Shown here in pieces: positions 45,440-57,642 of a DNA stretch of 64,000 nt; the stretch's first letter is position 1, and every line of letters starts with the position of its first letter. Both the position numbers and the translations under genes were made by a program. Location: NCBI GenBank assembly GCA_002633005.1, contig NMRA01000901.1:1-64000 (forward strand), written 5' to 3'. Under the pieces are notes generated by a model that was not told the DNA's origin, did not search any database, and was given only the letters and a program-made list of their open reading frames with translations. This stretch comes from Phoronis australis (Eukaryota; Phoronida; Phoronidae).

Positions 45440-46900
45440 GCGATAGCACGTCAATTTTCAGCAATCCTACTCGTTTTGGTACTAAATTTGACAAAAAACC
45501 TTAATCGCCTTTGGTTAAAATTCATATTGCAAAATAGATGCAAACTACCAGGAATTGCCGAACGTATGAGCGCTGCTGTTCTTTATGTTTTGCTACCGGG
45601 ACACGGCAACTCGCGAATTACATACACCCCCAGCAGTTGGCGTGTGTCAATGTAACAGGAGAATAATCACTTGTGAAATGAAATATTTTCAATTATTAGA
45701 CAAAACGTATTTTAGAACGTGACAAAATGTACAACAGATACGCCGAGGAGTGTAGTGAACTGTTGTATATAGGCGGAATGTCGACGATGGAAACTCTTAG
45801 TGTCAGAAGGATGACGCAGGGTTTTTTATACCGATGTCAAAAGAATTTCAGAAAGATCTTGTTGTTTAGTCTTGCTTTAATGACTCTTACTTCCAACTCA
45901 GCAACAAATCTAAAATGGCGGGGTAGCACTCCGCTCCAGATCGTGGCACGTGAGCCAGAATGTTATGATATTTGTCCTACGTACGCATTTCTATACGATT
46001 CAGCAATGTGTACTGGTGACTTTGTAATAATGTGTTTTAACAATCTAATACGTGTTTAACACCTTTGATACTAGGGGTTTGAGCTGTATTACTTGTTTTC
46101 CAATGAATATGATCAATTCATTTTATATTAAAGGCGAAATATACATGAACGTGGTGTTAGTCATTCCCTGATGCTGTACACGTTTCACCATAGTTTTGGC
46201 CTAGTGGTTGACCGAGCGTCATTGTTTTCCTTCATATCTGTGCTTTCACCTTATCGTCGTCCCATGCCAGTGTCATTGCCGTTTAGCGGATAATTGGGGT
46301 TGCACCTCTTATATCGAACTTGTTGATCGTTCCTTGTCTGCGAGGTCGTGCACCAATGACTCTGATTTGCCATCAATACACCGCGTTTTCATCGACCAAA
46401 GATTTGTTGGTAGACCTAGGCCTACTTGTTTCAGAAAACTCTGAACAGGCAGTAGTGCCCACGTCAGGATTTTCCACAAGAAAACATACTGAAAGTCTGA
46501 TTTCTGCTGACTAATGGAGAATGGTAACACACAATTTTACATGCATTCTTTATATTGTTTAACTAGTACATATTTTGCATAGCAGGTACAAGCTAGGCTG
46601 TGCTTTTACGCGGGGCCATTCAATCGAACCCCCGACTTTCCCCTGCCTAAATGTTTCTGGTATACATGTAAAGGTGTACGACTTCCGAGTTTATTCCAAT
46701 TCGGGCATTGTATAGGCTTCTACATATACTTAAAAGTGCAGGGTTTGCTTTTAGTCGTCAGGTTGAGCTATTTGTGCCAATTTGCATTCTATTACAAAGG
46801 AACCTGAACGCTAATTCCTCGTCTCTGTGATTATAATTAGAAACATAACATACAGCGATGACAAGTAGGTTGACAATTGTCAAATGTTTTTAAGGACGAG
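45440..46900. other. Intronic, unassigned
   Basis: Between the tandem duplication and the dispersed repeat near the kringle exon. No exon, RNA or repeat partner was recognised. A B-box-like GGGTTCGATTG on the minus strand near 46630 lacks an A box. Confidence 0.45.
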
Positions 46901-46904
46901 TTTG

Positions 46905-47045
46905 AACCACCGTAAATCACTCAACCGTATCTAGTAAGAAACGCCACGTGACGTTAAGAAATAACACTGCATTATGCGACAATGCGAGTCCCCAACGTAC
47001 GTCTATAGTGCAAAGGTCACCCATTTACAGAATTTTTAGTTTCTG
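46905..47045 (+). repeat. Dispersed repeat, copy related to 3526-3650
   Basis: Same orientation and block order as the 3.5-kb copy. It sits about 300 nt upstream of the kringle exon. Confidence 0.5.
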
Positions 47046-47338
47046 ATATACATGTACATTAGCAAAGTTAGGACCATGCTAATAATCTTCAATTTGGAAT
47101 CACCCTTATGTTATAACCAAAATTGAGCATAATAATTGAAAATACACTAGGGTTTATAGGAACGTTCTTGTTGTGTGATCCGTGGCAGAATTAGGAAGTA
47201 CATTAGCTTCCACCTTTGCATTTCAAGAAATTGTAACAGCGCGGATGCTGCTTCATACACATCTCCTTAAATCGCTGGTCACCTAGAGCTGAATCATCAA
47301 TTGCTAAACGCCATGTGTGATATCCATTTCCAATTCAG

Positions 47339-47545
47339 ACGACTGCAAAAACACACTGGATGGTAGAGACTACATGGGAACAGTCAGTGAAGGTAGAAAC
47401 GGTGAAAGGTGCAAAATGTGGAAAGACACAAAATATACTCTTCTCCCAGAGAATTATTGCCGGAATCCTGATGGCGAGCCAAATGGACCGTGGTGTTACC
47501 CTACGACTGGAGGATGGGAGTATTGTGACGTGAGTCTATGTTCAG
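47339..47545 (+). CDS. Kringle domain exon
   Basis: Internal exon of 207 nt (69 codons), phase 1-1, after the acceptor TTTCCAATTCAG and before a GTATGG donor. It contains the six kringle cysteines (DDC, GERC, NYC, PWC, EYC, SLC) and the diagnostic NYCRNPDGEPNGPWCY and WEYCD. It is shorter than a typical 80-residue kringle because the histidine-containing loop before NYCRNP is reduced. Kringles are extracellular protein- or ligand-binding modules. It lies inside the intron that splits the FTP domain. If included it joins as CAC (C+AC) at the 5' side and GGT (G+GT) at the 3' side, both in frame. It may be an alternative cassette, part of a different transcript, or preceded/followed by FTP halves I could not find. 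Confidence 0.87.
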
Positions 47546-50500
47546 GTATGGAAATATTGTACAGGTGGTGACTAAAGTCTATGTTGCGAGTCACATTTGA
47601 CCCCCGAGTAATGAAACCACGCAGCAGTGATGCTATTTTTTCTCTAATTGATTAAGACCTTGGTATTCTCCTTTAACACAAGTAACAATGCATTTAACAT
47701 TTCATCAACCCCCTTTACCATGGGTGGTTAGAAGTGTTGGTGCCACTAGTGACAGTACACGCCAAATGAAAGCAACCTCTTTCTTACAACAATTAATACA
47801 ACGACGGTTATGTTTTCGGAAAAAAGAGGAGAATCAAATACATTTGTGCCACTTTCAACACTCGTAGTCAAGTGAACGTGCCTTCGTTTGTGACATAATG
47901 TTCTTTTGAAGGTACATTGATTGATGAAAGTCCTTTTGCGACAAGTCATCGAACTACATGTATTGAGAAGCCTAACGGTTGAGTCTTGGATTTTCCATAA
48001 CTAGCAACGATGTTTTATTACCAAAAATACGCTTTGTGTTTATTAATTTTCTCTACTGATAATACAGTTCTCGATTTTATACTAAGCCATCAATTTACAC
48101 CTTACATAATACTTGAGGTACTACTTTCAATTTGGGACATTGTGTTTATTGGAAATTCAAGCACAAAAAGTTCGATAGACTCAGTTGCTTGAGATTGTGA
48201 AATTTGAAATCGTGGTCAAACAGCAACTGCTGAAAACGCAATTATGCATCAACATTTTCTGTTCCAAACCACATCTTTTTGGTCGTTATAGTCAGTGCGT
48301 TGTATTGACCTTTCGTTTTCGGATTGGGTTTTCAAAATATACATGTAGCTAAAGGAATCGAAATGGAATGTATCTTAGCGCTGAAACTTGAAGCACGTTG
48401 TCCAAAGCCAATTACGTAACTCTCTGTAAGAGGAGGTATATGGGCAACAAGTCTTCATAGACCATAGGCGGATTAAGGAAGGGGTTGCGGCAGCCCCCAA
48501 TTCAGACATTGTCCGACTCCGACAACGGGCGCAATCGTAACGGTAACTATTTGGCTAAATATTGCTACTGCCGGTCGATGTGTGCGTGGTATCCCAGGCG
48601 ACTGCCACTGTCGCTGCGCCATAGCAATCAATTTCCGTCGTCTGCTTAACTGTGCTAAGAAAACTATTAAGACATGTTTTCGGAAGCTGAGTGACGATGA
48701 AGAAACACAAACTGAAATGAATCCTCAGAAGCGCATAATTCGCTCTTTGTGTAACATTTAAATTCAAACGATTCCCCTTTGCAACCGCATGGTTAAAGCC
48801 AGTGCGAAAAGTGTATTTGTTCTTTTGGGCAACTTAAACAGGTTAGCGCGAACGGTGTGAGCCATAAGTACATGTATGTCTCTTAGCATATTATTTTTAG
48901 TGCATGCGTGATGGTGCAATAGAAGAACACGCGCCATTTTGACCAAAACGACGTGAGTTCTAGTAGGTGCAATGTTGACAAATTTTCCGTTGTTTCACCA
49001 ATTCTCAGTGGTTTTTTACTCTATTATATTTCAAGGCCCGGTTGCATTAAAGTTGTACATGTACGCCGTAATTGCAACAGTGAAGTCGCATTATCACGCG
49101 TCACTTTGTCATTGTTGAATAATGCCCTGACGTCATGCAACAATCAAACTTATCCAGCGGATAACTTTTGAAGCTTTGTGCAGCTCAACCCTGAAATTAA
49201 GGAAAATCATTGCTTATGGAAGAAAAAAATAAAATTTTCCTCTGGGCGTAAAGGGGAAGCCACTCCGACACCCCCCATTCGGCGCTGTTCGCATCTAGAT
49301 ATGTGCTTCGTGCCAATGTCTACAAGACAAAATATTTGGGCCTCTGATGATATGATAGATCTGCCATAACAGACAATGGCATAAATTGCGTGAAACTGGT
49401 TAGCGTTTTTTGATCAAATATTAGAGCTTGGGTACAACTTGCAAAACTTTCATGAAGTTTTATGAACTCATGGCTACTTTTTAATTCCTGACATTCCCGC
49501 ATTCGCGGAATAAAAGTAACCCTATTCGGTAGTGTGATGGTTAACAAGCAACAGGATTATGAATTACCGAGAAAACTGTGGGGGTAAAAATGGTAGAGAA
49601 ATTGCACAAAGTCTTTTTTGTTGGTGAAAGCCTTTCGAAAAAACGCTGTTTTTTACTAGAAAGCTGCTACCATTTTTATGAAATTCAATTAAGATCAAGT
49701 GTATATTTTTTATAAGTTTACATGTAATTTTTCATGACGTTGCATTACATGTAGTCACAGTTATGATGAGGCGTTTAGACTTTGATAACGGCTATAACAT
49801 CTTTTTTCAGTCATCCTATAGTGCCATGGTGATCCGTCATAAATGACAGAGTTGGTTTTGTTTCTAGGTACACATGTCAAAATATAATTTAAGTATATGT
49901 AGCATGATGCCAACAACCTGAGCTGATGGTGGTTTATTAAGACACATTTCCCAAGTACCACGATTAATTGAATATGATTATCAACACACATACTGTGTGA
50001 CCAGGATCCTTCTGAAGATTATAATGTAGGAGTTCAGTGGTTGCCCTTCGAGCTTCAAGTTTATTGTTCAGCAAGCACAAAAGTTCTGTTAAAATGCAGA
50101 CGTGGCGAAAGTGCACGTGTCTGGTTTTGTTCAGGACCAATACTTACAATGTACGATAGATGAGATCGGAACTATGTATATACATGTAGGATTATTGAAC
50201 AGATTTTCAACTTACGATTTTGAAAATTTTAACCGAAGTATCTATAACGAGTAAGTTCTACTATGATGCTCACTTTCCGTTAAACTCAAGCGCCATAGTG
50301 TTTAAGTATCAGTCCACGGATCCACCGACAACTGTGCAGCCAACAAGCGGCAAGGTGGGGGGTCAGCCATTCAGATCCATGTTTAGTTTGATAGATTACA
50401 TTAGGGATGAGAGAAATTGGGTGAAGTATGACACCACAAAGTTTGGTGGTTTAGAAGATACAAGGGGAGTGTTCTAGGGGGCAAAATGAGGCAATTCCTT

Positions 50501-53500
50501 GATGTGGAATTAGTCATTTTTTAACCAAATTCTCTACTCCAGTTCCTGCTTCAAACAGAATCGTTTCTGAACAATTTTGATATTACATGATAGGTTCATG
50601 ACTCAGTAAAAACGTCACCGACAGTAAATTATCTGTTACCATGGTAACACTGGAACTGTTTCCGTGGAGGTAAATTTCATTCTTGTGAAAAACCAGCAGT
50701 AAGTTGTACCCTTATAGCGAATCTGCCCCCGCGAGAAAACTAAAAATAATAACATGGACATGTAGAAGACTCCATAAAAACTTTGTCAGCCCTTCAGGCA
50801 GGCTTGTTAATAGGTGTCTGAAATTCACTATTTTCAGACCGTGTATGTAATTTGTCATGTTAAACCAGTCACTTGTTGTGCGTCGTTTCTACGCATTAAA
50901 ATGCCGTGTTATAATACAGCAGTTAAAGATTTGGTTTTGCTTAAATGTTTTAATTAATTTCAAGGAAACTAGCATTTCCAACTAAAATATGAAATTATAC
51001 TAAATTTGTTCATCCAACTCGTCTGAATACCATACATAGCTTACAATGCGTTGGTTGAATGGTGGCCATCTAATGTGCGGGTTTGCGAATTTATCTATTT
51101 ATCTGTCACTGCCAGTCGCATGGAATGTGGTATTTCTACAAATTGCGGAGAGAAAAAACTTTGGAAACTCTTTGGAAATGCACAAAGAGAAGAGCCAGAC
51201 ATTTGAGCACCTTATAAGAGTAAGGGGAGGTGATGTGGAGGTGGAACGTGTCCTCCTGAGAAGTAGTCTGTCTCAGTGTCTGCCTCGGAGGCAGGTTTGC
51301 AGCAGGAGCTACATAATCTGCCGTAGAAGATTCACTTGCCCGAATCATGTGTACAACCTTGGAGATATATTGGCGTCGCGAAAGACACTGAGTAGGCCTA
51401 CATCCACTGCACACTAGAGGATAAATCTAATAGAGGTCTGCAAAATGACCAGAGACGTTAAGTAAAGGTTCAACGTCTTGCTTCGTGTGAGCTCAGGTAG
51501 GAATCACCAAACCCCAGGGTCTAACCCTGAGGAATATTTTTAGAAGCACGTCATTCATGTAAAAATACTTTTATTGACACACCGTGATTACTTGTACATG
51601 TAACTTGGGCCTTATTGCACAATCACATCTTATTCAACTATGTTGATGTTTATGCAACTACATGTATACATTGGCAGGTAGTCATCATAACTTTTCATAA
51701 CAACCAACAAATGTGTAACATGACTTCTGCCCATGAACTACTTTTAGAGACTAGGGAATATGTTATGTTTGCCAATGAAGTTCTTCGATTATGAAGTTAA
51801 TTAAACATGCTGAAGCCGTCAAAAATATCAGTGCCTTCACTTTAGCTTGGTATTAATATTTTTTGAGCCAAAATGGCCACATTAAATTTAATATGTTTAT
51901 TTTTTTCATTAATACAACTTTAGGACTTAGGAAAGGCTTATACTGAAGAAGTGGCTTCTGTTGAAGCTGGAGGCCTGCCGATTATTAGTAAAGGTTGGGT
52001 AAGGAAAAGTTCGCAACCAGCCAGAAGGTACCCTTCTAGACAACTAAGTGAGGGGGCTAGAGAGAGAGGCCGAAAAGTCTACTCCCAGAAAATATGTCAA
52101 AGATAATTTGTAACTTGAGGAACAAGTCGGGGGAAAAGTATTTGCCAAAAATTACTGGCTTATACCACAAGAGGTCCAAAGTAATTTGTTGAGATAGGCC
52201 ACACTCAACAAATGTGAGGAAACTGGGACAGAGGAAGTGGAGTATGCATTGGAAGAAGCAATGTGCGATTGTCAAGGATGTAGCATTGTAAAAACTCAAA
52301 GGGAGGAAACAGTACAGTGCCTGGACCTGTAGATACTCTGGCTTATCTGCTAAATCCAGCGGTGGCATTATTGTGTCAGCACAGCTGTGTAGGGAAGTAG
52401 GCTTGTGTGTTTCTGACCACTGTACTGTTCCTTTTCCTTGAAGGTGCCTAATTGATCTGAATTAATGTTTCCGCATTTTATTTACCATTATAGATTTTTG
52501 TTTGTAAAGGGTATATATTACTAAAATTTGAGCACATGTTAGGCTGGTTATGTTAACTTATCTTTCTGCCTGGGTTATAAACCTTCTATCCATGAGGTAA
52601 TAAGTTTTGATTTAGACCATTTACGTCTATAAACTTTGCTCAGTTTGTTCCTTATCCAGATGGGAAGCGATTTCTGGAGACCATGCTGTGTGTTTAAAAT
52701 CGCACACTATTAGACTGGTCTCTAGCAATTGCATATTGCCAGATCTTTCAGATCTTTCAAGGTTCAGAAATTGCTCAAAAGTGACCTGAAAGTAATACCT
52801 ATTTCATGAAGGTAAAAATGTCTAAATGAAAAGTTGTTTGATGTGATTTTAAGCGAGTTTATATCCACTTCAAATGATTTTTGTTGCAGTACTGAAAAGT
52901 ATTGGCACATTAGCTCTGGTGGCTCCTTGTTTTTTTTTGGCAAATTGACCATTTTATGGTTCCCATGGGCAATTTTGTTACTGATCTAGTATGTATGTAC
53001 AACTGTAATCGTAGGGAAATTGTAATGCAAACCATGTTGCAAAAGTATTTTTTCATGACCATTTCATTGTAAAAATGCTGCCTAATTGGAACCAACAAGC
53101 CAATTTTTCATTCTGTGGTGGTTAGTTTTGATAAGAACATTGTCGTGGTAAATACAGCTACCTCAAGTTTGTGAAGAAGAGATTTCCAGTGTTGTCAGCG
53201 ACATTGCGAAATCACTTTTTCCCAGTGAGACTACATCACCTTAAATGTAATTCCTTGACTTTGTGGGCTTTGTGTGGTTGACTCTGTCCTGTAGCAATTG
53301 GACTGTCGAAAAGATCTACAAGGCAATTTTTATTAGAGTCATAACATTTGCACTTTTGACTGTAAATTCATCTTTGCGTTGTATAACGAAAACATATTTT
53401 GTAGTACACAAGTCTCTGGTTGGTATTTTATTTTTTTTCACACGGAAAATTTTGAGGTAGGCAATTTTCCAATGAGATAAGATGTGTGATCTTCCAATAA

Positions 53501-53690
53501 GTGATATCTTTTAAAAAACCTGTGCAGAATTTGATTTTTACTCTTCATTTAAAGGAGAATAAATACGTTAACCTGCATTGTCTAGAAATTTTACTCAAAC
53601 TACATATTACAGGGTTGGGGATTGGAATCTTAATACAACTGAGTCTGAACCCGTACCATGAGCAATACAACACAATACACGGATATAAAC
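47546..53690. other. Intronic, 6.1 kb, mostly unassigned
   Basis: Between the kringle exon and the DNA transposon. A stretch at 48464-48520 (AGGCGGATTAAGGAAGGGG) resembles one end of the small element nested at 54081-54236. No exon could be identified; I looked in particular for an extra FTP first half and found none. Confidence 0.5.
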
Positions 53691-53695
53691 ATTTG

Positions 53696-54867
53696 CAGCC
53701 GATTTCATAAAGGTGGTTTAAAGTTAAACCTGGTTTAAACTGGACTTAGACCAGGTTTAATAATAATCTGCATTTCATTAAGATGGTTTAACTTTTAGAC
53801 CAGTGGTCTTGTAAAACCTGGTTGAACTCCAGTTTAGACCTGGTCTAAGTCAGTTGTCATTTCACCAACGAGGTCTATATCCTTTAGACCTGCATTAAGA
53901 TCTTAAACTATGTTTAACTTTAGACTTGGTCAGACCCAGGTTTAACTCTTAAATATGTCAGACTTGCATGGTATAGGTACAACTGAACGATGCCACGGTG
54001 TGCAATTGCGACGCAGTTTTAGAGCGGAAATGGACTATTTACAATATTCAGGTTTACTACGACATGAGATCAAACGTAGCAGGGGCGGATCCAGGATTTT
54101 TTAAAGGGGAGCGGACGGTCAAGGACTTTTTGAAAGGGGGGACCAAGTCAACAATTTGAAAATTATAGATTTGATATCATTAAAATCAAGGGAAAAAGGG
54201 GGCTCCGAACCCCTTGACCCCCCTGGATCCGCCTATGCGTAGACCAGTACGTGCTGGAGTGTGTCCTGCAGATTCCTCAGAATACGACTGGTCGAGCAGG
54301 TCTCATCGTCGCAAGCCCTACGGATTTGACTTAAGACAGCATCCTCTGATTCTTCTGACTAAGTTCCACCTCCACTGTTCTCCGATTCAATGTTGCCGGG
54401 AAGGGGTCTTGCCCCCCCTTTGGCCGCGAAAAATAAACACTAAAATAACACGGAAATAAATTTGGGCATTTATCATTTTACATCTAATCATCAGCATCTT
54501 CTTTAATGTGTGTGTGTTGGGCACAAAAATAACATTTTTCCTCATGAGAAAAGCTTTTAGACCTTTGTCGCTAATGTCTGCACTGATTCTACTGGTGTAT
54601 GCCATTCTATACCCACGTGATCAAGGTTTCATTGAAACACTTCAATAGTTTCTTTGTTGGGTTTACCCAGCTCGACACAGTTGGGTGCCTTTGATACTTT
54701 AAACCTGGTTCTATTGAACCAGCTCCCTGGTCTAGCAAAACCAGGCTTTCAGACTTTTAAACCATGTTGGTGAAATGCAAGTTAGGTCTAAAATTAGACC
54801 AGGTTTAGGAAGACCAGGTTTAAGTCTTAAACCTGGTTTTGTTAAACCACCTTTATGAAATCGGCTG
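53696..54867. mobile_element. Non-autonomous DNA transposon, 1.17 kb, 26-bp perfect TIRs
   Basis: The left end CAGCCGATTTCATAAAGGTG and following GTTTAA (53696-53721) is repeated as its exact reverse complement at 54842-54867. Both flanks carry TTG, a possible 3-bp target duplication. The sub-terminal regions on both sides (to about 53960 and from about 54690) are filled with copies of AAACCTGGTTTAA and TAGACCAGGTTTA in both orientations, so each end can form hairpins. There is no transposase frame. The superfamily is not certain; a 3-bp duplication would be compatible with Harbinger-like elements. Confidence 0.85.
54081..54236. mobile_element. Nested MITE with GGCGGATCCAGG ends
   Basis: The left AGGGGCGGATCCAGGA and right CCTGGATCCGCC form a perfect 12-bp terminal inverted repeat about 155 nt apart, with G-rich and C-rich sub-terminal runs. 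It lies inside the larger transposon and so inserted later. Ends of this type are frequent in invertebrate genomes. Confidence 0.75.
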
Positions 54868-56604
54868 TTGGTGTTTAGGCTCCACGGAAAGGATTCGTGT
54901 TCGCGGTAATAGTTACTAAGGTGCGTGGTCATTGTTTGTGGATAATTTGGGATTCCTCTTTTGTGGTCATCCACGGTAAACCTGGTCGCATAGAGAACAA
55001 TATATTAGCATCTTCATTGTTCCCGTTGTTAAAATAAAGATAGAATGACGACCACTTATCGGCAACGGTCTGATGTACGCAAGGTTCTATATCCATGCGA
55101 CCTGTGTTGTTACATCCAACAATGACACAACAGAGGAAAGCAATGATAGGACCGATGGACGAAAAACATGCGACGAGTTTCCACTGACAGTGGTGGAGTT
55201 TGTCTTGTCATTCGAATGTGTTTTAGAGAACTGCAAACCCGGTATGCGGTCTTTTGTATTAAGTCGTGCGAAAAATTGCGGTCATGCCACCAAACTTATC
55301 ATTCATTTGATATTACAATGCATTGCATGAAACTTTGATCAACAGAACATCTGTGTGTGAAGAAATACCCATGAGGAAATTGCAAGGTATAACAACTGTA
55401 AATCAAAATAAGCTACATTTGTCGAGTTCATGTCTAACCCTGTTCACTGTGGAGGACATAATCGGGCTTTTTACAAAATGGAGCCATGTATGGTATTTAG
55501 TGGACAAATAGGCCTAAGTGGTAACTAGTAAAACATTCAAAACATTCAGGAGGAACAAATTTGTTGCAAAATATCGAAAAACATTAAGGACAATCTCATT
55601 TTACGGTGTTCACGCATCGATCTCAGATATATGAAAAATTCTCATTTTAGTACATTTGAGGTACCAAAATGTATAATTAATGAACAGGCTGACAAAGTTT
55701 TTATTTTATGCAATAACAGTAAAATGTTGTGTCAACAATTTGACCAAGTTTCATTCTCGTAGCAGGGGGACAGATTTGGTAAAGCAGTGTAATGAACATA
55801 ACCTCAAAATGGCTTAACGGGGCAGTGTAGTAAAACTACTAAATGAGGGTGGTAAATCGCAATCGTGTTTCAAGACATCTGTGTAACAATCTATAGGCAC
55901 CACTAAACAATGCCAAGTGAATAATAGTTCAATAGCTTTCATTCAAGGAAAAATAAACAATTAAAACTGGACAGTTTTTATACTGTGAAAACATGGCTGC
56001 GAAGCCTAAAATGTGTTTGAGCCTATAACTTGAAAAAAAACGTAATATTTTGAGGAACTATTTTACCGCTGTTTATAGATCCCATAGGACTACCTATGTG
56101 CCAAATTTTATGAAAATCGGCTGAACCCCACCTTGCCGCTGGATGGCTGTTACTCTCGTGGACTAGTACTTAATTGCGCTTGCGCTCAGCTGTCATGGCG
56201 GAGCATAACTGGTCATTCTATTTATTGTCTTTTGTCTTTCACTGTACATGTATGTTTTAATATTTAAGAATTACAACTCTCAATTTAAACAAATATAACC
56301 GCATGCGCTGCATATGCATTTGAATGAGTGTTGCGCTGTATGATACTTGTCCAATAGAAACATTTCGTTTAGATCGTAATACCTTAAAGATTTTTACGAT
56401 TGGGGAGATCAATCGCCTCAAAACGGAGAATATATTGCACTTAGAAGTAAACTTCATATGGGACTTTGCTATCAATTTGGAAATAGTTTTGATTTTCGCA
56501 CTAACGAGCTCATTATACATATTGCGGTAGTAAAACATGTAATAACCAACTCAAGTGTAGCTTGGTATATTATCACAACCAAAATACCCGCCTATGTACT
56601 CAAG
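54868..56604. other. End of the FTP intron, unassigned
   Basis: No repeat pair or exon was recognised before the FTP second-half exon. The frame 55073-55330 has no recognisable content. Confidence 0.5.
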
Positions 56605-56850
56605 GTCTGACTGAGTCGCTCAGAGATTTCCAAGTTCGGGTCTCAAATACAAGTGAAACACCACCAGCGACCTCTACTGACGTTCTGTGCAAACACTACA
56701 CCAACACCATCAGTGACGCCACTACTGTGTACATAGCTTGTGATCGTCCAGTGAGTGGGAGATATATCTACATCACCAAGAACGGCAACAGCAAATCAGA
56801 AACGCTGTCTTTATGTGAGGTGGAAGTATTCGGGACCCCAGCGCTTGCAG
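56605..56850 (+). CDS. FTP domain, second half, Tie-like gene exon
   Basis: Internal exon of 246 nt (82 codons), phase 1-1, after the acceptor TGTACTCAAG (a weak pyrimidine tract) and before a GTATTT donor. It encodes the C-terminal half of the lectin-like domain: LTESLRDFQVRVSN, STDVLCKHY, TTVYIACDRPVSGRYIYI and the closing LSLCEVEVFGTP strand. Its three cysteines and the final CEVEVFG are typical of the family. Splicing to 37243-37482 restores a complete domain of about 160 residues. The next exon is the Ig-like module 547 nt downstream. Confidence 0.87.
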
Positions 56851-57396
56851 GTATTTATCCGAGACTGGTTTGCCTGGATAAGGACAAGCCGTGAATGATC
56901 GAAAATATCATTTATGACGTAATTTTTGGAAGTTAAGTACGAAAGTGACTTTGCAAGAAGGACTCGTACAAAAAAAAACTCTGGCTAGAATGTTAAGAAA
57001 TTGATTACAAATTCAAAATATAAGCAACACTAGAACAGCATCAGGAAAAGTATCATGACAAAACAGGTTAGGTACATGTAGGTAATTATAGAAAAAAGAA
57101 ATGGTGGTATAGGTTAGAATAGTGCACCGTATCACAAAAAGGAATGAATTCTGACCAATGATGTACATGTAAGAGTATGGTACATTTTGTAATAATACTG
57201 AAGTGAAAAAGTGAATTAAATGGGAAGTGAAGTAAATGATTCCTAGTTTCATCGACTTCTATTCTATAGAATGATTTTGCATGAGTAAGAGCTTTATGCT
57301 ATTAAGAAAATGGGACTTCCCTGATTATTTTTGTTTAGTGTGTGTACAAATACATGTATAACACATAGGTTTGTCCACATTGTTTCTATATTGTAG
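56851..57396 (+). other. Intron
   Basis: Between the FTP second-half exon and the Ig-like exon. AT-rich; several TACATGTA motifs. Confidence 0.7.
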
Positions 57397-57642
57397 CCTC
57401 CAGCACACTCACTACAAGAGTGGACGTGGGTGATGGAGTGACACTAACATTTGATGGGCTAGAGCCATCTGGTGTCAGATGGCAGAAAGACAGTCTTGGG
57501 TTTTACGCCGAGGTCTCCATAGTTGGATGGAATGACAAGCTGGCTAACACAATTGATCCAGTTGAAGTGGGTCATGGCGGAGTGTACACTATATACAAAT
57601 CGCCTGGAAATGTTCTTGGCATCACCCGCTTGGTCGTCAGAG
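57397..57642 (+). CDS. Ig-like module exon (no cysteines), Tie-like gene
   Basis: Internal exon of 246 nt (82 codons), phase 1-1, after TTCTATATTGTAG and before a GTAGGT donor. It starts ASSTLTTRVDVGDGVTLTF, has GVRWQKD where an Ig C-strand tryptophan would be, then EVGHGGVYTIY as an F-strand-like stretch and ITRLVVR as the last strand. The two usual Ig cysteines are absent. Position between an FTP domain and Tie-like EGF repeats supports the Ig assignment, as Tie receptors have an Ig domain directly before their EGF repeats. Assignment is by pattern and context. Confidence 0.65.

Noticed and set aside
51046-51417. 123-codon plus-strand frame in the FTP intron
   Set aside because: Overlaps an equally long antisense frame, has no domain and no acceptor/donor pair in phase 1.
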